In this document: piece after piece, positions 7,295-15,828 of the stretch | Layout: each line of letters starts with the position of its first letter | How positions within the stretch are numbered: position 1 is the first letter of the stretch | From: an uncultured Bacteroidales bacterium | Lineage (GTDB): Bacteria; Bacteroidota; Bacteroidia; Bacteroidales; Muribaculaceae | Reading direction: 5' to 3' | NCBI GenBank assembly: GCA_902782465.1 | Contig: CACZNH010000028.1 | Location: forward strand, 1-34,103 | DNA length: 34,103 nt | Notes under the pieces: model-generated | What the model saw: only the letters and a program-made list of their open reading frames with translations | Database searches by the model: none | What the model was told of the DNA's origin: nothing | Made by a program: the position numbers and the translations under genes

Positions 7295-9153
7295 GGCTTT
7301 TCACTCGATTCAGGGGTTATGTTACTTGCATTCTCGGTAGCGACCGTTGTGGTGGCGGCATTACTGCCCGAGCGGCGGCGCGTGCCGCCCTCGACCGACT
7401 GCCAAATGCGTTTCTGCTCCTCGGTCAACTCGTAGATATCGTCGGGAGAGGCGGGCCGCAGCATGTCATACCAGTGGAACTGCGGCAGATAGAGTTCAGA
7501 TTTCTTGGCCAGGAACAGCGGGGTCACCGAACCCGACACCTCGGGCCACATGGTGATGCGGTCAACTTCCTGCTTCGCCTTGAGGTTCAGGCGCAGGTAG
7601 CTGGACTCGGCATTGACCATCTTGTTGTAGGTGGAATCGTCCTCCTGCGGGAACATGATGACCTGAACGTTGCCGTCAACATCGAGGCGCCGCAATTCCT
7701 TATCCTCGAACCACGCCTTCATCTTCTTGCCGCTGAGCTGGTCGTAATAGACCTCGCCCAGGTGCTCGGCCATGAGTCCACCGGTGGGCAAGGTAGCCCA
7801 GTCGGCAGAGCTGTCATTGAGGTGGATGTTGATTTCGTCGCCCGAAATCTGGCGTTCCAGGTTCCACACCACGGCATGGCGGTACATGTTGATGATGGTG
7901 TCGGCCTCGCTGAGCTGCAACGAGTCGCAGATGCCCTGCACGTCGTTGCGGTAGAAACGCACCTGGTTGAACGCACGCAGCACGCGCACCGAGTCATTGA
8001 CCGAATCGTTCACGACGTGGTTGATGAGGGTGCACAGCGTGTCGGCATGCAGGTAGATGGTGTCCTTCTGCGAGAACTCGCGGGCGCGGGCGCGACGCGT
8101 CACATAGCTGTAATGGGCATTATCGTCGTGGTAGCCGTATCCGCCGTCCAGGATGACCTTGTTGCTGGGGTCGGTAATCACCACATTGCCACGGGCCTCA
8201 CCGTAGTTGCGCTTGCGGTTGTAATAGACGGTGTCGCCCTGCAGCGTCTTGCCGTCCTTGGCGGTGATGAGGGCGCGCTCATAGAGCGTGGCATCGTCGG
8301 CACTGGTGTTGTACCAGCCGTTGGTGGTGTTGATGGTATTGCTGTCGCTCACGATAAACGTCTCGCTGGTGATGTGGGCGATATGCGTCTGCGTGTTGTA
8401 GTCGAGCAGGTCGGTGAACATCTCATAGCGGTCGTTGATGAGATGCACATCGCGCGAGAACTCCGCCTGCTTGGTGTCCAGCTCATAACGGCCGTAGCGC
8501 GAACTCAACTCGGTGTGGTTACGGTTATCGACAATCGTGCCACCGTCAAAATAATAGCCCACGTTGGAGTTGATTTCGTAGTCGAGGGCGTCGGTCAGCA
8601 GTGTTGTGCTGCGGTTCTCCAGACGCACGTTGTTGCGCAATTCAGCCACGCCCTGGTCACCGTAGTAATGCAGAATGTCGCTATAGACCCACAGGGTGTC
8701 GCCCTGGGTCATGCGCACGTTGCCGAAGGCGTCGAGCGAGCTGGTCTCGGCATAGAAATAGGCGCTGTCACAGAACATGTACATGTCGTTGCGGCGGAAA
8801 CGCACATTGCCCTTCAGCACCTGGTAATCGGTACTTCTTGCCTCGTTGGCAGTCAGCAGGTCGGCATTCTCGAGGAATACCTTGTTGGACTGGTGTCGGT
8901 TGGCCTGTGGAATCTGGGGTGTGATGCGACTCACCTTGGGACCCTTGGAGCCCTTGCGGGCGGCTACGGGCGGCTGCGGGTTGGTCGTCGATGTCTTCTT
9001 GACGGGATACTTGGAGCGCGGCAGATTGGTACGTGCGGGATTCTGAGCCATCACAATAGGCGACAATATAAATGCCATCGCGCTACATGCCAGCAGCATG
9101 TAACGCAGTCGGCTTTTTACCGAAAAATGTCGCTTGATGTATGATGCAATCAT
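7291..9153 (-). CDS. OstA-like (LptA/LptD N-domain) outer-membrane biogenesis protein
   Basis: A 620-residue exported protein. A signal peptide covers about residues 15-36 (SRLRYMLLACSAMAFILSPI then VMAQ). A basic, Pro-rich linker follows, then repeated beta strands of the OstA/LptA type: ENADLLTANEARSTDYQVLK, GNVRFRRNDMYMFCDSAYFY, DTLWVYSDILHYYGDQG, and later GDTVYYNRKRNYGEARGNVV. The family carries lipopolysaccharide across the periplasm as a beta-jellyroll bridge. At this length it is longer than E. coli LptA and lacks the LptD barrel; the C-terminal part has additional beta strands (SGDEINIHLNDSSADW, RLDVDGNVQVIMFP). It sits between the SurA-like gene and mutL, and its stop overlaps the mutL start. 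Confidence 0.88.
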   Translation of the reverse strand: MIASYIKRHFSVKSRLRYMLLACSAMAFILSPIVMAQNPARTNLPRSKYPVKKTSTTNPQPPVAARKGSKGPKVSRITPQIPQANRHQSNKVFLENADLLTANEARSTDYQVLKGNVRFRRNDMYMFCDSAYFYAETSSLDAFGNVRMTQGDTLWVYSDILHYYGDQGVAELRNNVRLENRSTTLLTDALDYEINSNVGYYFDGGTIVDNRNHTELSSRYGRYELDTKQAEFSRDVHLINDRYEMFTDLLDYNTQTHIAHITSETFIVSDSNTINTTNGWYNTSADDATLYERALITAKDGKTLQGDTVYYNRKRNYGEARGNVVITDPSNKVILDGGYGYHDDNAHYSYVTRRARAREFSQKDTIYLHADTLCTLINHVVNDSVNDSVRVLRAFNQVRFYRNDVQGICDSLQLSEADTIINMYRHAVVWNLERQISGDEINIHLNDSSADWATLPTGGLMAEHLGEVYYDQLSGKKMKAWFEDKELRRLDVDGNVQVIMFPQEDDSTYNKMVNAESSYLRLNLKAKQEVDRITMWPEVSGSVTPLFLAKKSELYLPQFHWYDMLRPASPDDIYELTEEQKRIWQSVEGGTRRRSGSNAATTTVATENASNITPESSEKP

Positions 9154-9240
9154 TCAGTATCGCTTTTTATACTACGAATTTCGCGAACCCTTAGCTCAAC
9201 GTAGCCAATTGAACGAATTTTGTGCAATTCGCGTAATTCC

Positions 9241-9286
9241 TAAAGCCTAAAGAACCTAAAGCCTAAAACCTAAAGCCTAAAGCCTA
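9241..9286. repeat. short tandem repeat of CCTAAAG type
   Basis: About six imperfect copies of a 7-nt unit (AAGCCTA / CCTAAAG) occupy the end of the 130-nt gap between the OstA-like start and the SurA-like stop, ending on that stop codon (9284-9286). It belongs to the same class of low-complexity intergenic heptamers as 301-342. No function is evident. Confidence 0.7.
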
Positions 9287-10639
9287 TTTCCCCTTCTTCA
9301 GCCAGTCATACTGGAACTCACAGTTGCGCCAGCCCTCCTCGATATAGACATAGACGCTCTTCTGCTTCTGTTCGACCCAATTGCGGATGATTCTCTCGCG
9401 CTCGGCACCCTCGCACATCTCCTTGATAATCATATAGTCGTCGGCAAGGTCTGCCTTGTGGCCGTCGATGCGCTTGACGAGTTTCACGATAGCGACCTGC
9501 TCACGACGGGTCTTGGGGTTGAGCATCACAAACGGTTCACTGATTTCACCAGGCTGCAGATTGCTCACCTTCTTGCCCACCTCGGCGGGCAGGTCGGCCA
9601 TCTCAAAGCGGTTGCTCTGGTTCTTCTCGTTGAGCATATTGCCGTGGTTGTTGCGGGAATCCTTATCCTGTGAGATGTACAGTGCAATTTCATTGAAGTT
9701 GGCCTTGCCGTCCACAATGTCGGTGCGGACGCTGTCCAGCCTGTTGATAGCATCGGTCAAGTCCTTGTCGTTGACACGGGGGCGCAGCAGGATGTGACGC
9801 GTGTTGATGCGGTCGCCGCGCTTCTCGATGAGCTGGATGATATGGTAACCGTCATCGGTCTCGACGATGTTGGAAACGCGCTTGTTGTCATTGAGGTTGA
9901 AGGCTGCTGTAGCATACTCCGGCAGCAGCACCGAGCGGCTCAGGAAACCCGTCTCACCGCCATGGACAGCAGTCTCCTGGTCCTGGCTATAGAGAATTGC
10001 CAACGTCGAGAACTCGCGCTCACCGCTGTTGACCTGCTGGGCATAGTCGCGCAGACGGGACTTCACCTCGTCAATCTCCTGCTGAGGAATGACGGGGTTC
10101 AGCGTGATAATCTGCACCTCGACCTGCATCGGGATAAACGGCAGGGAGTCCTTCGACAAGCCGTTGTAGTATCGGCGCACTTGGGCGGGCGTGGCACTGA
10201 CGTTCTTGGTCAGGTCGCTCTGCACCTGCTGGATGCGCATCTGGTCACTGATATCCTCGTTCAGCTTTTCACGCATTCGAGGCATCGGCATCCTGAAGTA
10301 CTCCTCAACCTTTTCCTTGGAACCAAAGTTGGCAATCAGGCGGTTGATCTGGCTTTCAACCTCGCTCGACACCATCGACTGCTGCACCTCGACCGTGTCG
10401 ATGCGAGCCTGGTCCAGAAACAGTTTGTTCAGCGCCATGCGCTCCGGGATGACACAATAGGGGTTGCCATCAATGGGAATGCGCTCATAGAGTGCCTGCT
10501 GGTATTGTTCCTCAATTTCGCTCTTGAAGATGGGCTCGTCACCGACGACCCACGCAACTTCCTCAGCCACATTGTTTTGCGCCAACGCGGCAAAAGCCGC
10601 AACGGCAGCAATGATAGCGGTAAAAAATCTCAGTTTCAC
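9284..10639 (-). CDS. SurA-like periplasmic peptidylprolyl isomerase
   Basis: A 451-residue periplasmic chaperone and parvulin-type PPIase. I choose the GTG at 10639, giving MKLRFFTAIIAAVAAFAALA with a clear signal peptide cut before QNNVAEEV. An upstream in-frame extension to 10861 is rejected because a near-perfect promoter (10671-10702) lies inside it and its residues look random. After the signal peptide comes a SurA N-terminal domain (VAWVVGDEPIFKSEIEEQY), then two rotamase-like regions: about residues 170-290 (FSTLAILYSQDQETAVHGGE, GDRINTRHILLRP), and a second with FNEIALYISQDKDSRNNHGN. It helps outer-membrane proteins fold. Neighbours (PpiC-type PPIase, OstA-like protein) support an envelope-assembly role. 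Confidence 0.9.
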   Translation of the reverse strand: MKLRFFTAIIAAVAAFAALAQNNVAEEVAWVVGDEPIFKSEIEEQYQQALYERIPIDGNPYCVIPERMALNKLFLDQARIDTVEVQQSMVSSEVESQINRLIANFGSKEKVEEYFRMPMPRMREKLNEDISDQMRIQQVQSDLTKNVSATPAQVRRYYNGLSKDSLPFIPMQVEVQIITLNPVIPQQEIDEVKSRLRDYAQQVNSGEREFSTLAILYSQDQETAVHGGETGFLSRSVLLPEYATAAFNLNDNKRVSNIVETDDGYHIIQLIEKRGDRINTRHILLRPRVNDKDLTDAINRLDSVRTDIVDGKANFNEIALYISQDKDSRNNHGNMLNEKNQSNRFEMADLPAEVGKKVSNLQPGEISEPFVMLNPKTRREQVAIVKLVKRIDGHKADLADDYMIIKEMCEGAERERIIRNWVEQKQKSVYVYIEEGWRNCEFQYDWLKKGK

Positions 10640-10670
10640 TTGTATTATTGTTTTAGTTAGTTTCAACCCG

Positions 10671-10702
10671 CAAAGATACTGCAAGCCGAGCGGAATGCCA
10701 AA
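10671..10702 (-). promoter_or_regulatory. Bacteroidota promoter for the SurA-like gene
   Basis: On the minus strand, TTTG (10699-10702) is followed after 20 nt by TATCTTTG (10671-10678), matching TTTG-N19-21-TAnnTTTG. The predicted transcript would begin about 25 nt before the GTG at 10639, which settles the start-codon choice. Confidence 0.85.
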
Positions 10703-10762
10703 TCCATTAGCAAAATGTTTGTTAAATGGATCCTCTCCTCTCTCCACTCTCCACCCGCCACC

Positions 10763-10788
10763 GCGATGAGCCGTTATCGGCTCATCGC
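10763..10788 (-). terminator. strong hairpin across the M16 peptidase stop codon
   Basis: A perfect 11-bp stem (10763-10773 with 10778-10788) encloses a 4-nt loop. The M16 stop codon (10782-10784) lies inside the stem. No U-tract follows on the minus strand, so this is a weak candidate terminator or an mRNA-stabilising or attenuating hairpin rather than a classic intrinsic terminator. An adjoining smaller palindrome (CCGCACTAAAGTGCG) covers the last codons. Confidence 0.6.
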
Positions 10789-13676
10789 ACTTTAGTGCGG
10801 TAGATATCGTCTTTCTTGACCTTGACGATGGTGCCGTAGCGGGCCAGGGCCTTGAGGTCAAGTTTCTTCATGTCGCCGACAATCATCAGCTGGTAGGGCT
10901 GGCCCTTGATGTGGCGGGTATAGAAAGCCTCCACATCGTCACGGGTCAACGTGGGCAACTGCTCGGCCAATGCCGCATTCCTGTCACGGTTGTAGCCCAG
11001 GTACTCACTCAACGCCACCATATAGGGCTTGCCGCGGAAGGTGGGATACCTGTTGTTGATGTCGTTGAGAAGACTTTGACGGGCAACAGCGAGATTCTCC
11101 TCATTCATGGGCATCTGGTTGACGAGCGAGTCAAGCAGCGTGATGGCCTGCATCGACTTGTCGCCCTGGGTGGCGACAAACGCCATGTAGCCGCTGGGAT
11201 CGGTGGAGCGTGCCAAATCGGGAGTGAAGGCGACACCCTGGGCCGCATAGGCCATGGAACGGAACTCGCGCACCTCCTGGAAAAGCACCGACGACATGCC
11301 GCCGCCAAAATACTCGCCCCACATCTTCAGGCAAGCCTGGTCGCGGTCACCGGTCACGCCTGTGAGCGGACGGTAGAGTCCGATAACCGACTGACGCGAC
11401 TTGGGCAGGTCGAATACATAGACCGTGGGCGTTTGGGGAGTTTCCAGCAGACGTTCCTGCACGGGATTATCATGCGTGCCCTGCAACTGGGGCAGATTGC
11501 TGGAAATCAGGCTGGCAACCTGTGCAACAGGCAGTTTTCCGCTATAGCTGATGTCACAACGGCAATCATAGATTTGCTTGAACGAGGCGATGAGGTCAGC
11601 GGCCTTGATTTTTTTCATTTCTTTGGCCGTCAGGCGGGTCAGGTAACTGGAACGGTTGCCTCGAGCCACCTTATTGGCAAGGGCGGCAAACACTTCGGTA
11701 TTGTCTTCCCAGAAAGACTTCTCTTCGGGTCCCGCAGCGTCCTTGAGCGATTCCAGTTTTTCCTCATCGGCCTTGATATTGCCCAGGAAATGCCCCAGCA
11801 GGCGCAACGTTGCCTCCAGGTTCTTGTCTTCGCCGTTCAGCACGAGGGTCGTCGTGCGTTCGTCAGCGCCCAGCTCCATGTTCGCGCCCAGCTGCTGCAT
11901 GGCGGTGCCAAAGTCCTTGATATCCAACGAGTCGGTGCCCAGCTCGCTCACATATCCGGCAGCGGCTTCAAGCAGCCTGTCTTGTAATGTTCCCTTGTGG
12001 AAATCGACAATGAGGGTGAAATAGTCATTGACGGGGTTCACAGTGGCATAGAGCGGATTGCCGCCAGCGATGGTAGTCTTGGAGACATCGCGCCCGAAGT
12101 CGAGCAAGCGAGGCGCCACATCCTTTACGGGAATCTGCTCCAGATGCTGTGCAAACGCCGACTTGGCATCAGCGTGCTGCGGCACCACTGGTGTATATTC
12201 GGGCTTGGCAATCTGTTCGGCCGGTACTCGGCCGTTTTTCTTGTGGAAGCGGTAAAAGTTGTCGGTAAAGTACTTGTTGGCAACGCGCATGACGTCGTCG
12301 CGTGTGATGTCGGCAACGCTGGCGCTCAGTTTCATGTAATCCTCCCAGGCCACACCTGCCGACATGGCGGCGACCATGACCTCGCTGCGCTTGGTGATGG
12401 ATTCCAGTTCCTTGTCATGCTCACGCTGGAGGGTCTGCTTGACGGCCTGCAGCTGTTCGTCGCTGAACTCGCCGTTTTTCAGCTTCCCTATCTGCTCCAG
12501 GCACAGGTTCTCGGCGGTCTTGACCTTGCACAAGATTTTAGGAATCACCATGACGGCAATCGCCGACGTCTGGTTCATGCCCATATTCATGGCCATCGAC
12601 AGATAGACTCGGTTCTTGTTGGTCAACTCGTCGAGCAGACCGGTATTGTTGCCATTGTTGAGCAGGGCCAGCGCCACCTTCATAGCGGGAGCATCGACAT
12701 CATAGTCCGTGGGACCACGGAACACCATCGCACTCATGCCGATAATCGGCATCGGGAACAGGAATTTCTCCACAGGCTGCCCGGTGATGGCGGGAGCCGT
12801 GATTTTTGCACGCACGGGCTTCACGCCGCGCTCCAGGCTGCCGAAGGTGCGTTCCAGCACGGGCATCAGCGTCTCGGGATTGATGTCGCCCGACAGTATC
12901 AGTCCCATATTGGAAGCGACATAGTATTTCTCATAGAACGCCTTCATATCCGAGAGCTTGGGGTTTTTCAGGCTCTCGGTGCTGCCGATGATGGGATAAG
13001 CGTAAGGCGTGCCGGCAAGGAACTTGGAGGATAACTGCTCCAGCAGCATCGCTTCAGGGCTGTCGCTGTACATGTTTTTCTCCTCATAGACCGTTTCCAG
13101 CTCGCCCTGGAACAGGCGGAAAACTGGGTGAATGAGGCGGTGGCTGTTCAACTCGCACCACTGCTCGATGAACTGCGGCGAGAACGTGTTGTGGTAATAG
13201 GTGAAATCGTAGGACGTTCCTGCATTCAGGTCCGAGCCGCCATACTTGGTAATCAGGCGGTTGAACTCATTGGGAATGGCATATTGCGACGCCTTGATGT
13301 TCAACTGGTTAATGTCGTGCTGAATCGCTTCGCGCTGCTTCTTGTCGGTCGTGCGCGACAGCTCGTCATATTTCATCGAGATGGAGTCGAGATAGACCTG
13401 CTCGGCGGCATAATCCACGGTTCCCAACTCGTCAGTCCCCTTGAACATGATGTGCTCGAAATAGTGGGCAATACCCGTGTCGGGGCAGTCCACCGAACCG
13501 GCACCCACAACCACGGCACCAAACACCTTGGGCTGGCTGTGGTCCACATTGAGCCACACCTTCATGCCGTTACTCAGTTCCAATTCCTGCACCTGCAGGG
13601 GCGACAACGCCTGCGCCGAGGCAAAGACGGCGACAAGCGCACACGTCATAACGCAAAAAAAGACTCTCTTCATCAT
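10782..13676 (-). CDS. M16 family zinc metallopeptidase (insulinase/pitrilysin-like), periplasmic
   Basis: A 964-residue two-half M16 peptidase. A signal peptide (MMKRVFFCVMTCALVAVFAS then AQA) sends it to the periplasm. The inverted zinc motif HxxEH is present as AHYFEHIMFKGT, and the third ligand is the Glu in LETVYEEKNMYSD. The second half (from about residue 510) repeats the fold without a zinc site, including the R/Y-type substrate region late on (EVREFRSMAYAAQG). M16 enzymes form a clam-shell chamber and degrade peptides; a role in clearing periplasmic fragments would fit its place between two PPIase genes. Two ATG codons are adjacent (13676, 13673). It lies 92 nt downstream of the PpiC-type gene. 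Confidence 0.93.
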   Translation of the reverse strand: MMKRVFFCVMTCALVAVFASAQALSPLQVQELELSNGMKVWLNVDHSQPKVFGAVVVGAGSVDCPDTGIAHYFEHIMFKGTDELGTVDYAAEQVYLDSISMKYDELSRTTDKKQREAIQHDINQLNIKASQYAIPNEFNRLITKYGGSDLNAGTSYDFTYYHNTFSPQFIEQWCELNSHRLIHPVFRLFQGELETVYEEKNMYSDSPEAMLLEQLSSKFLAGTPYAYPIIGSTESLKNPKLSDMKAFYEKYYVASNMGLILSGDINPETLMPVLERTFGSLERGVKPVRAKITAPAITGQPVEKFLFPMPIIGMSAMVFRGPTDYDVDAPAMKVALALLNNGNNTGLLDELTNKNRVYLSMAMNMGMNQTSAIAVMVIPKILCKVKTAENLCLEQIGKLKNGEFSDEQLQAVKQTLQREHDKELESITKRSEVMVAAMSAGVAWEDYMKLSASVADITRDDVMRVANKYFTDNFYRFHKKNGRVPAEQIAKPEYTPVVPQHADAKSAFAQHLEQIPVKDVAPRLLDFGRDVSKTTIAGGNPLYATVNPVNDYFTLIVDFHKGTLQDRLLEAAAGYVSELGTDSLDIKDFGTAMQQLGANMELGADERTTTLVLNGEDKNLEATLRLLGHFLGNIKADEEKLESLKDAAGPEEKSFWEDNTEVFAALANKVARGNRSSYLTRLTAKEMKKIKAADLIASFKQIYDCRCDISYSGKLPVAQVASLISSNLPQLQGTHDNPVQERLLETPQTPTVYVFDLPKSRQSVIGLYRPLTGVTGDRDQACLKMWGEYFGGGMSSVLFQEVREFRSMAYAAQGVAFTPDLARSTDPSGYMAFVATQGDKSMQAITLLDSLVNQMPMNEENLAVARQSLLNDINNRYPTFRGKPYMVALSEYLGYNRDRNAALAEQLPTLTRDDVEAFYTRHIKGQPYQLMIVGDMKKLDLKALARYGTIVKVKKDDIYRTKVR

Positions 13677-13768
13677 ATCTTAATGTTTTATTCCGTTTCT
13701 TCTTGACAAAATAGCCCCGCATGAATCGCTAGACTCACACGAGGCATTATCTTCACATAACGGTATCG

Positions 13769-15688
13769 TTATTTCACTTTCTTGAGCACTTTCTTGTTGA
13801 TTTTGGCAGGATATTTCCTGGCAAGCTCCTCTTTCCAGATGCGCTCCAGCTCGTCCTGATAGTCGCTGGTGACAGCACCGCGCACGTCGGCCATCTCCTC
13901 GGGCTGGTTGATGACACCGCCCTCGAGGATGATGTATTCGGCAAAGCCTTTGCGCTCGGGCTTGGAGCCCATGTGGAAGGCGAGGTAATCGGCCAGCTGG
14001 TTCTCTCCCTGCTTGACAACCATGCGCTCCATGCGGATGTCGCTACCATACTTCATATGAAGCTTTTCGGGAAGCGAGTCAGTACCAAGTTTACGGATGT
14101 CGGCCTTCACCAGCTGCATGACGCTGTCGGTGGTAGCACTCAGGATGATGCCCTTGAAATGCGGCTCGGTCCAGACATAGTTGGCGCGATGGTCGGCAAA
14201 GTAGCGCTCCAGGCCGACGGTATCCTTATTGGCAGCCTTCCACACACGGTTGTTGCTGACTTCAAACAGCAGCATACCGTCGCGGTACTCATTGAGCAGG
14301 TTGCGGTATTCGGGGTTGCTCTTCACCAGCTCATGGGCATGGTAATCGGTGAGAACAGTCTCGGCAAGGGGGTCAACCTTGGACTTGATGTAGTTCAAGG
14401 CGTCGGCAGCATCAGGAATGCGGGTCTTGAGGTTCAGGGCCGAAGTCAGCTCGGACAGGGGCGTACTCTGATTGTCACCGTAATAGAACAAGGGGATGGT
14501 TGCGCCCTTGATGGCCGTGGCCACCAGTGCCGAATCAAGACCCTTATTGTCGCGCAGGGCATTGGTCAGATACTTCTCAACCTCAGGATTGAAGCGGTAG
14601 TTACACTTGGCCTTCAAGTCATTGAGGCGACGCTCGTGAATCATGCCGGCACGCTCGTCGCGGTTAATGGCATTCTCAAGGGCGGGACGCACCTCTTCGA
14701 GAGCAGGCATACCATGAGCTACCTTCTTGATGACATGATAGCCATACTGGGTGGCAAACGGCTCACTGATGGCTCCGTCGGCAAGGCTGAACGCGATGTC
14801 CTCAAAGGGCTGCACCATGCGTCCGCGGCCAAACCAACCCAGATCGCCGCCGCGGCGGGCGGTACCGTCCTGTGATTCGGCCTTAGCCAGTTCCTCAAAG
14901 TTGGCGCCGGCCAGCAACAGGGCATAGATGGAATCCATCTTCTGTTTGCAGGCGGCCTTCTGCTCCTCGGTGGCATCCTTGGGGAACAGCTTCAGGATGT
15001 GCTTGGCGTGAACATCATTGCGCTCACGCGTCTCGTTGACGCGGAGCATGTGTACACCAAACTGCGTCTTGAAGGGTTTGGAAATCTCTCCAACGGGAGT
15101 ATTGTACAATACATTCTCGAAATCATAGGGGAACATGCCCGAACTGACATAGCCATAATGGCCGTGGTTGCGGGGCTTGGAGGGGTCGCTGGAATACTGG
15201 TCGACCAGCGTCTCCCACTTCTCTCCATTGAGGATGCAGCTGCGCAGGCTGTCCATACGGGCCATATAGGTTGCGGTCTCCTCAGGGTTATTGCCCGGAG
15301 GCAGCATGAAGTGGTCGATGCTGATTTCCTTCTTCATGCGGTCGTAAGCCTCATTCAGCATCTCCTTCTCATAGGTTGAGTCCTTCATCATGTAGGGGGC
15401 GGCAAGGTCCTTCTGGTAACCCTCAAACTCGGAGAGGAAGGCACGTGTCGTATCCAGACCTGCTGCCTCGGCATCGGCAACCTTCTGCTTATAGAGCACA
15501 AAGCGGTCCAGATACTGGTCAAGCGTTTCTTTCTCGACCTGTTGTTGGTTGTTCTTGTGATAGAGATACTCAAACTCCGAGAGCTTGATATCCTTGCCAT
15601 TAATGGTCATGAGGACAGGATCCTCCTTAGCAAGTGCGAGGATCACCGTTCCCAACAGCAATGAAGAAATCAAGAGTTTTGCTTTCAT
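13769..15688 (-). CDS. PpiC/SurA-type peptidylprolyl isomerase, large
   Basis: A 639-residue periplasmic folding factor. The N-terminus [20 protein letters not shown] is a signal peptide. The mature part starts with [20 protein letters not shown], the SurA-type N-terminal chaperone helix. Two parvulin domains follow: one centred on residues about 115-220 ([27 protein letters not shown]), and a canonical one at about 222-335 ([44 protein letters not shown]). The C-terminal 300 residues are alpha-helical with a basic end, and I cannot assign them to a known domain. It starts the envelope cluster and is followed by the M16 and SurA-like genes. No clear promoter motif is visible between 15689 and 15754. 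Confidence 0.9.
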   Translation of the reverse strand: MKAKLLISSLLLGTVILALAKEDPVLMTINGKDIKLSEFEYLYHKNNQQQVEKETLDQYLDRFVLYKQKVADAEAAGLDTTRAFLSEFEGYQKDLAAPYMMKDSTYEKEMLNEAYDRMKKEISIDHFMLPPGNNPEETATYMARMDSLRSCILNGEKWETLVDQYSSDPSKPRNHGHYGYVSSGMFPYDFENVLYNTPVGEISKPFKTQFGVHMLRVNETRERNDVHAKHILKLFPKDATEEQKAACKQKMDSIYALLLAGANFEELAKAESQDGTARRGGDLGWFGRGRMVQPFEDIAFSLADGAISEPFATQYGYHVIKKVAHGMPALEEVRPALENAINRDERAGMIHERRLNDLKAKCNYRFNPEVEKYLTNALRDNKGLDSALVATAIKGATIPLFYYGDNQSTPLSELTSALNLKTRIPDAADALNYIKSKVDPLAETVLTDYHAHELVKSNPEYRNLLNEYRDGMLLFEVSNNRVWKAANKDTVGLERYFADHRANYVWTEPHFKGIILSATTDSVMQLVKADIRKLGTDSLPEKLHMKYGSDIRMERMVVKQGENQLADYLAFHMGSKPERKGFAEYIILEGGVINQPEEMADVRGAVTSDYQDELERIWKEELARKYPAKINKKVLKKVK

Positions 15689-15754
15689 CTTCTACTAGGT
15701 TGGTTGTTCTATATTTTACGTTTTTTCATTCTATATTACTTATGTATAACGCAC

Positions 15755-15783
15755 GCGCACGGGAAAAATTATATCCCGTGCGC
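15755..15783. terminator. hairpin between recQ and the PPIase gene
   Basis: A perfect 10-bp stem, GCGCACGGGA (15755-15764) with TCCCGTGCGC (15774-15783), has an AT-rich 9-nt loop. It lies about 45 nt downstream of the recQ stop and separates recQ from the envelope cluster. On the plus strand it is followed by ATTTTTAT; on the minus strand no U-tract follows. It is a plausible recQ 3' end but the direction is uncertain. Confidence 0.7.
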
Positions 15784-15828
15784 ATTTTTATCTCAAATCA
15801 ATCAAGATTGTGACTTTTTAGGCGGGCA

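Noticed and set aside
10640-10861. N-terminal extension of the SurA-like protein upstream of 10639
   Set aside because: The extra residues look random, overlap the M16 3' end and hairpin, and contain the promoter at 10671-10702. The GTG at 10639 gives a proper signal peptide.
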